Source of the DNA: Acidobacteria bacterium UBA6911
Lineage (GTDB): Bacteria; Acidobacteriota; UBA6911
Length of the DNA: 8,725 nucleotides
Assembly: GCA_002451015.1 (NCBI GenBank)
Contig: DKBB01000392.1
Span: 13,501-22,225 of the forward strand
Reading direction: 5' to 3'
The notes beneath the pieces are model-generated. The model made no database searches, was not told the DNA's origin, and worked only from the letters and a program-made list of their open reading frames with translations. Shown piece after piece: positions 5,906 to 8,725 of the stretch. The translations under genes were made by a program, and so were the position numbers. How positions within the stretch are numbered: the stretch's first letter is position 1; each line of letters opens with the position of its first letter.

Positions 5906-6490
5906 ATGGTTTCATACTATCGACGCACCAAACAGTTTGCAACAATCGCAGCCTTATTTATGTCGATTGCTCTTCCTCTCAAGGGAGAGGAACCCACATA
6001 TATGCGGACTCCGGACGTAGTCTATGTCGGCACTCCCTACGACCTGGTTTCCGAAATGCTTCATCTGGCGCAGGTAAAAAAAGACGATCTCGTAGTCGAT
6101 CTCGGGTGCGGCGACGCCCGTATGCTCGTACTCGCCGCGCAAAAATACGGCAGCCGTGGAATAGGATATGAGATCGATCCGGACATGGTCCGGGCTTCCA
6201 GGAAGAACATCGAAAAGAACAAAGTCGGGCATCTGGTAAAAATAATTCAGGCGGACATTTTCACCGTGGATATCAGGGAAGCGGACGTTATTCCCGCGTA
6301 TCTCCTGCCCGAAATGAACCTCAAGCTGCTTCCCCAGCTCGACACCCTGAAACCGGGATCCCGCCTGGTATTCCATAATTACGACATCGAAGGCATCGTT
6401 CCGGACAAGACCGTGGAAGTCATTTCCAACGAAGACAACTCCAGCCACACTTTGTTTCTCTACACAACCCCCTTGAAACGGGCGGAATAA
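5906..6490 (+). CDS. FAM173-like class I SAM-dependent methyltransferase with an N-terminal export-like segment
   Basis: A 194-residue Rossmann-fold methyltransferase. VYVGTPYDLVSEML (39-52) and VVDLGCGDAR (63-72, SAM-binding motif I), the acidic residue Glu89 (GIGYEIDP) that would hold the SAM ribose, QADIFTVD (115-122), and YLLPEMNLKLLPQL (132-145) match the family of eukaryotic FAM173 (ATPSCKMT/ANTKMT) lysine methyltransferases and their bacterial relatives. The family more often has DLGSGDGR; here it is DLGCGDAR. The target is unknown; lysine methylation is a family-based guess. Oddly, residues 1-27 look like a signal peptide or anchor (RRTK, hydrophobic 11-24, LKG|EEP), although SAM is cytoplasmic. 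AAAGGAA at 5894-5900 supports the ATG. It probably shares a transcript with the LRR gene and is followed by a strong terminator. Confidence 0.85.
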   Translation: MVSYYRRTKQFATIAALFMSIALPLKGEEPTYMRTPDVVYVGTPYDLVSEMLHLAQVKKDDLVVDLGCGDARMLVLAAQKYGSRGIGYEIDPDMVRASRKNIEKNKVGHLVKIIQADIFTVDIREADVIPAYLLPEMNLKLLPQLDTLKPGSRLVFHNYDIEGIVPDKTVEVISNEDNSSHTLFLYTTPLKRAE

Positions 6491-6519
6491 CCGGGGATTT
6501 GAAACGGATCCAGAAAAAT

Positions 6520-6549
6520 AAAAGGGCGTCTTTTTAGACGCCCTTTTTT
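6520..6549. terminator. Bidirectional rho-independent terminator
   Basis: AAAAGGGCGTCT (6520-6531) and AGACGCCCTTTT (6536-6547) form a perfect 12-bp stem around a TTTT loop. T-runs follow on both strands: TTTTTT at 6544-6549 on plus, and the complement of the A-run (AAAAATAAAA, about 6514-6523) on minus. It lies 29 bases after the methyltransferase stop and 27 bases after the cytochrome stop, so it should end both convergent transcripts. Confidence 0.95.
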
Positions 6550-6576
6550 AACCTTACGAGAATGTTACGGTCCGAA

Positions 6577-7842
6577 TTATTTCGCCTGGGCCGTTTTATG
6601 CATCCGCAATTCCTCCGCCAGCGATTTTATTTCGGTCAGATCGCGCTGCATCTCGCTCCAGCCGTACCAGAGAGAATAGTCCGGGCTGTTATGAAAAGCT
6701 CCCTGGAAAGAGCGATTCCGGTGTTCGAGGAACATTACGAACAGCTTCTGTTCGATCCGGGTCGGCGAATCGTGGAATGTCAGCAGATCCGGATAGGCAT
6801 AAGCGTAACCCTCGGGTTTCTTGAGAACTGCATCCTGGTACAGCTTTGCAACGATACGAATGGCTTCCGCCATTAAATGATCGGCTTCCCGGATCATCTC
6901 GTCACCCTTGCGCATTTCCGATTTCACGAAATTGGATGAATGGCACTGTTTGCAGGTTTCGGTCATCTTGTCCCGTTCCTTTTGCCAGTCTTCCTGGGTC
7001 AACCGCGCGACCTGGGCGCCCTTGACTACATCCAAACGAGCCGTCGGCTGCCCCGCCGGATCCAGAACTCCGAGAGCCTTCAGAATGGTGGCTCGATCGT
7101 CTGCCCATACGATGTCATCCGGCATCGGCAGCCGGACAGCCAGGAATCCCCAAGCGGTGCGGACTTCATGATTTCCATCCTGCATGTGACAGGTCTGGCA
7201 TGTCGGCGCCGCCGTCGCCTCGGGCAGAACCTTGCTCTGTTTCAACAGATACCGAACGCCATGCTTCGACGAAGAGTACATTTCCCATTGCGGATGATCG
7301 AAACCCATGTGGCAGGTCTGGCAGGCCTGGGGCTGCTTCGCCTCAACGGTCGAGAAAGTATGGCGGGTGTGGCAGGCGTCGCAGGAAGCGGTGCCGAATC
7401 CGGGATTGTTCTTTTTTAGTATCTTTATCTCCGCCTCGTCCTTGAATCCGATCTTGTGGCAACCGCCGCAGCCTTTCATGCCTTCGGTCAATGTCGCAGG
7501 TTGCCAGTGCATGGTGGGCATCGCTTTCATGGCAGCCCAGGCGAGCGCGTGCTTTCCGGCCTTGTACTGTTCCACCCGGGTAGCGTGGCAGGCGGCGCAA
7601 GTATCCGGGGACGGGATCTGTACGTCCGCCACATTGCTCGGCGAGTCATGTTTGCTGCCGTGACAGACGGCGCAGTCCATGCCTGCCTGTCCATGTTTGC
7701 TGATTTCCCAATCCGTAACGATATTGGGGGTTATACTCTTATGGCAGTCGACACATGTGGCTTGCGCCAGTCCTGCAACCGGACTTATCCCGACAGCGAC
7801 CGCCAGAAGGGCCAGCGTCCAGAGCATTTTCGGTTTTCCCAT
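6577..7842 (-). CDS. Octaheme cytochrome c, hydroxylamine oxidoreductase (HAO) family
   Basis: A 421-residue periplasmic multiheme cytochrome. The signal peptide is residues 1-28 (hydrophobic 7-25, cleavage AQA|TC). Eight CxxCH heme sites start at residues 30, 57, 82, 125, 154, 174, 215 and 297; none is CxxCK, which argues against NrfA, ONR or OTR. After heme 6 comes GFDHPQWEMYSSSKHG (180-195), the family motif whose Asp-His pair (D182/H183) corresponds to the distal active-site Asp267/His268 of Nitrosomonas europaea HAO. A helical C-terminal part follows heme 8 and ends with PDYSLWYGWSEMQRDL (387-402), the region where the heme-crosslinking tyrosine lies in oxidising HAOs; whether Y389 or Y393 fills that role needs alignment. 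It is shorter than N. europaea HAO. ATG 7842 is preferred over 7860 because AAGGAGGT (7857-7850) sits seven bases before it. Without ammonia-oxidation genes nearby, nitrite/hydroxylamine reduction or NO detoxification is more likely than nitrification. Confidence 0.92.
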   Translation of the reverse strand: MGKPKMLWTLALLAVAVGISPVAGLAQATCVDCHKSITPNIVTDWEISKHGQAGMDCAVCHGSKHDSPSNVADVQIPSPDTCAACHATRVEQYKAGKHALAWAAMKAMPTMHWQPATLTEGMKGCGGCHKIGFKDEAEIKILKKNNPGFGTASCDACHTRHTFSTVEAKQPQACQTCHMGFDHPQWEMYSSSKHGVRYLLKQSKVLPEATAAPTCQTCHMQDGNHEVRTAWGFLAVRLPMPDDIVWADDRATILKALGVLDPAGQPTARLDVVKGAQVARLTQEDWQKERDKMTETCKQCHSSNFVKSEMRKGDEMIREADHLMAEAIRIVAKLYQDAVLKKPEGYAYAYPDLLTFHDSPTRIEQKLFVMFLEHRNRSFQGAFHNSPDYSLWYGWSEMQRDLTEIKSLAEELRMHKTAQAK

Positions 7843-8180
7843 CAAACAAACCTCCTTCATTTATTAATGCTTAAGCGGCCGTTTCCCCCGGATTCCAATC
7901 GAGGTTCGGCTGAATAATGACACTATAATACTATCTCTTCCGCAATCTTTCCTAATTTAATTTGAAAATCCTCGCTGGAAACCCGGCATAAATAAGCCTG
8001 CGACTTGACTCTCATCAAGAACCTTTACAACAGGATAGCGGTAAAATATCCCGGAACAGGTTTTTCGTAACCACGACACTCATGGAGCAAAGATTGAGAG
8101 GTCCGATCGACAAGCCGTTCGTATTCTCAATATTTGCCCGATTCACCCCCGGACTGCCCGGGAGAAGCGGAGACTGACGC
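7843..8180. other. 338-bp divergent spacer between octaheme cytochrome and amidotransferase genes
   Basis: This AT-rich regulatory spacer holds the cytochrome ribosome binding site (7850-7857), an FNR/HcpR-type palindrome (8005-8018) and a -10-like TAAAAT (8042-8047). On the minus strand TATTAT (7930-7925) and TATAGT (7927-7922) could be -10 elements for the cytochrome, but no matching -35 is seen, which would fit an activator-dependent promoter. A 31-codon plus-strand frame (8082-8177) ends three bases before the amidotransferase start; it lacks a ribosome binding site and is not called a gene. Confidence 0.5.
8005..8018. promoter_or_regulatory. Candidate FNR/DNR/HcpR-type binding site
   Basis: TTGAC-TCTC-ATCAA matches nine of ten defined positions of the CRP/FNR-family consensus TTGAT-N4-ATCAA; its left half also equals the TTGAC half-site of HcpR/DNR-like regulators. 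Its centre (8011.5) lies about 42 bp before a transcription start that would follow the -10-like TAAAAT at 8042-8047, the classic class II activator position for the plus-strand amidotransferase. It is about 170 bp from each divergent start codon, so it could also serve the cytochrome gene. Identified by eye; no promoter data. Confidence 0.42.
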
Positions 8181-8725
8181 ATGCACGCACACATTCTGCA
8201 GCATGTCCCGTTCGAGGATGTCGGCAGCATCGCCGAGTGGCTGAAATCCAACGAATTCACATCCACCTATACGCGCTTTTTCGCAAATGAAACACCTCCT
8301 CCGCCCGGCGCCATGGATCTGGTCATCATTCTGGGCGGCCCGATGAGCGCCAATAACGAAGACATTCTGCCATGGCTGGGCGTCGAGAAGGATTTCATCC
8401 GCGAAGCGATCCGGCTTGGCACACCGATGCTCGGAATTTGCCTGGGGGCCCAGCTTATAGCCGCCGCACTCGGCGGACGCATCCATCGAAATCCCCGAAA
8501 AGAAATCGGATGGTTCCCTGTCCGTTCCGTTCCGTCCGAAGAGGGTTCTTTTCATTTCCCGGCAGAGTTTTACGCTTTTCACTGGCACGGAGAGACCTTC
8601 GACCTTCCGGAAGGCTCCATGCATCTGGCAAGGAGCGAAGGTTGTGTAAACCAGGCATTTCAAATCGGCAACAATGTTCTCGGTTTGCAGTTCCACCTCG
8701 AAACCACGCCGGAGAGCGCCCAGGC
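8181..8725 (+). CDS. Class I glutamine amidotransferase domain protein (GMP synthase-like), 3' end outside the window
   Basis: The first 181 residues of an open frame that runs off the window edge. The sequence begins MHAHILQHVPFEDVGSIAEW, has LVIILGGPMSANNED (48-61) forming the oxyanion-strand region, and MLGICLGAQLIAAALGG (83-99) with nucleophile Cys87 in the nucleophile elbow. It ends with LGLQFHLETTPES (168-179), where His172 and Glu174 complete the catalytic triad. This is the stand-alone type 1 amidotransferase family, usually about 230-240 residues, so roughly 50-60 are missing. It should release ammonia from glutamine or hydrolyse a gamma-glutamyl bond; the acceptor substrate is unknown, and no synthase domain is visible before the edge. 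GGAGA at 8169-8173, seven bases before ATG, supports the start. It diverges from the octaheme cytochrome. Confidence 0.92.
   Translation, partial: MHAHILQHVPFEDVGSIAEWLKSNEFTSTYTRFFANETPPPPGAMDLVIILGGPMSANNEDILPWLGVEKDFIREAIRLGTPMLGICLGAQLIAAALGGRIHRNPRKEIGWFPVRSVPSEEGSFHFPAEFYAFHWHGETFDLPEGSMHLARSEGCVNQAFQIGNNVLGLQFHLETTPESAQ

Noticed and set aside
6902..7917. Plus-strand frames opposite the octaheme cytochrome
   Set aside because: They arise from the reverse complement of repeated CxxCH coding; the minus strand has eight heme motifs, a signal peptide and a strong ribosome binding site.
8082..8177. 31-codon plus-strand frame ending three bases before the amidotransferase start
   Set aside because: It has no Shine-Dalgarno, an unremarkable peptide and no evidence beyond proximity.
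8127..8696. Minus-strand 189-codon frame at the right end
   Set aside because: It is antisense to the amidotransferase frame, which carries the GICLGAQ nucleophile motif and the His/Glu triad residues and stays open to the edge.

Overview
The window looks like chromosomal DNA from an anaerobic or facultative Gram-negative bacterium with a periplasm. It carries exported c-type cytochrome, signal-peptide proteins, an ECF sigma/anti-sigma module and a siderophore-reductase-like membrane protein. Gene content (HAO-like octaheme cytochrome, iron-sulfur flavoprotein, FAM173-like methyltransferase) would fit a Desulfobacterota/deltaproteobacterial lineage, but this is an inference from content and no marker gene fixes the taxonomy. 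There are no tRNA, rRNA, CRISPR or recognisable transposase genes.

Layout: (1) 209-706 (+) is an O6-alkylguanine-DNA methyltransferase, converging on (2) 969-1571 (-), an iron-sulfur flavoprotein; a G-rich hairpin lies between them. (3) A 404-bp divergent spacer holds a candidate 36-codon ORF with a strong ribosome binding site and a tandem 16-bp repeat ending just before (4) 1976-3439 (+). This is a tightly overlapping three-gene operon: ECF sigma factor, zinc-finger membrane anti-sigma factor, and a small membrane-anchored Spy/CnrR-like sensor. (5) A 328-bp spacer with a 21-bp dyad leads to 3768-4937 (+), a four-helix PepSY-TM protein resembling FoxB/PiuB ferric-siderophore reductases. (6) 5083-6490 (+) is a probable two-gene unit of an exported leucine-rich-repeat protein and a FAM173-like SAM methyltransferase that also begins with an export-like hydrophobic segment. 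It ends at a strong bidirectional terminator (6520-6549). (7) 6577-7842 (-) is an octaheme cytochrome c of the hydroxylamine oxidoreductase family. (8) 8181 to the window end (+) is a class I glutamine amidotransferase cut by the edge. A near-consensus FNR/HcpR-type palindrome (8005-8018) lies between the last two divergent genes.

Together the genes suggest envelope and redox physiology: sensing envelope or metal stress (sigma operon), periplasmic iron reduction (PepSY protein) and periplasmic nitrogen-oxide chemistry (octaheme cytochrome), perhaps under an oxygen/NO-responsive regulator. The least explained parts are the exported LRR/methyltransferase pair, the sigma operon leader and the stand-alone octaheme cytochrome. 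I found no clear multi-gene system without precedent.
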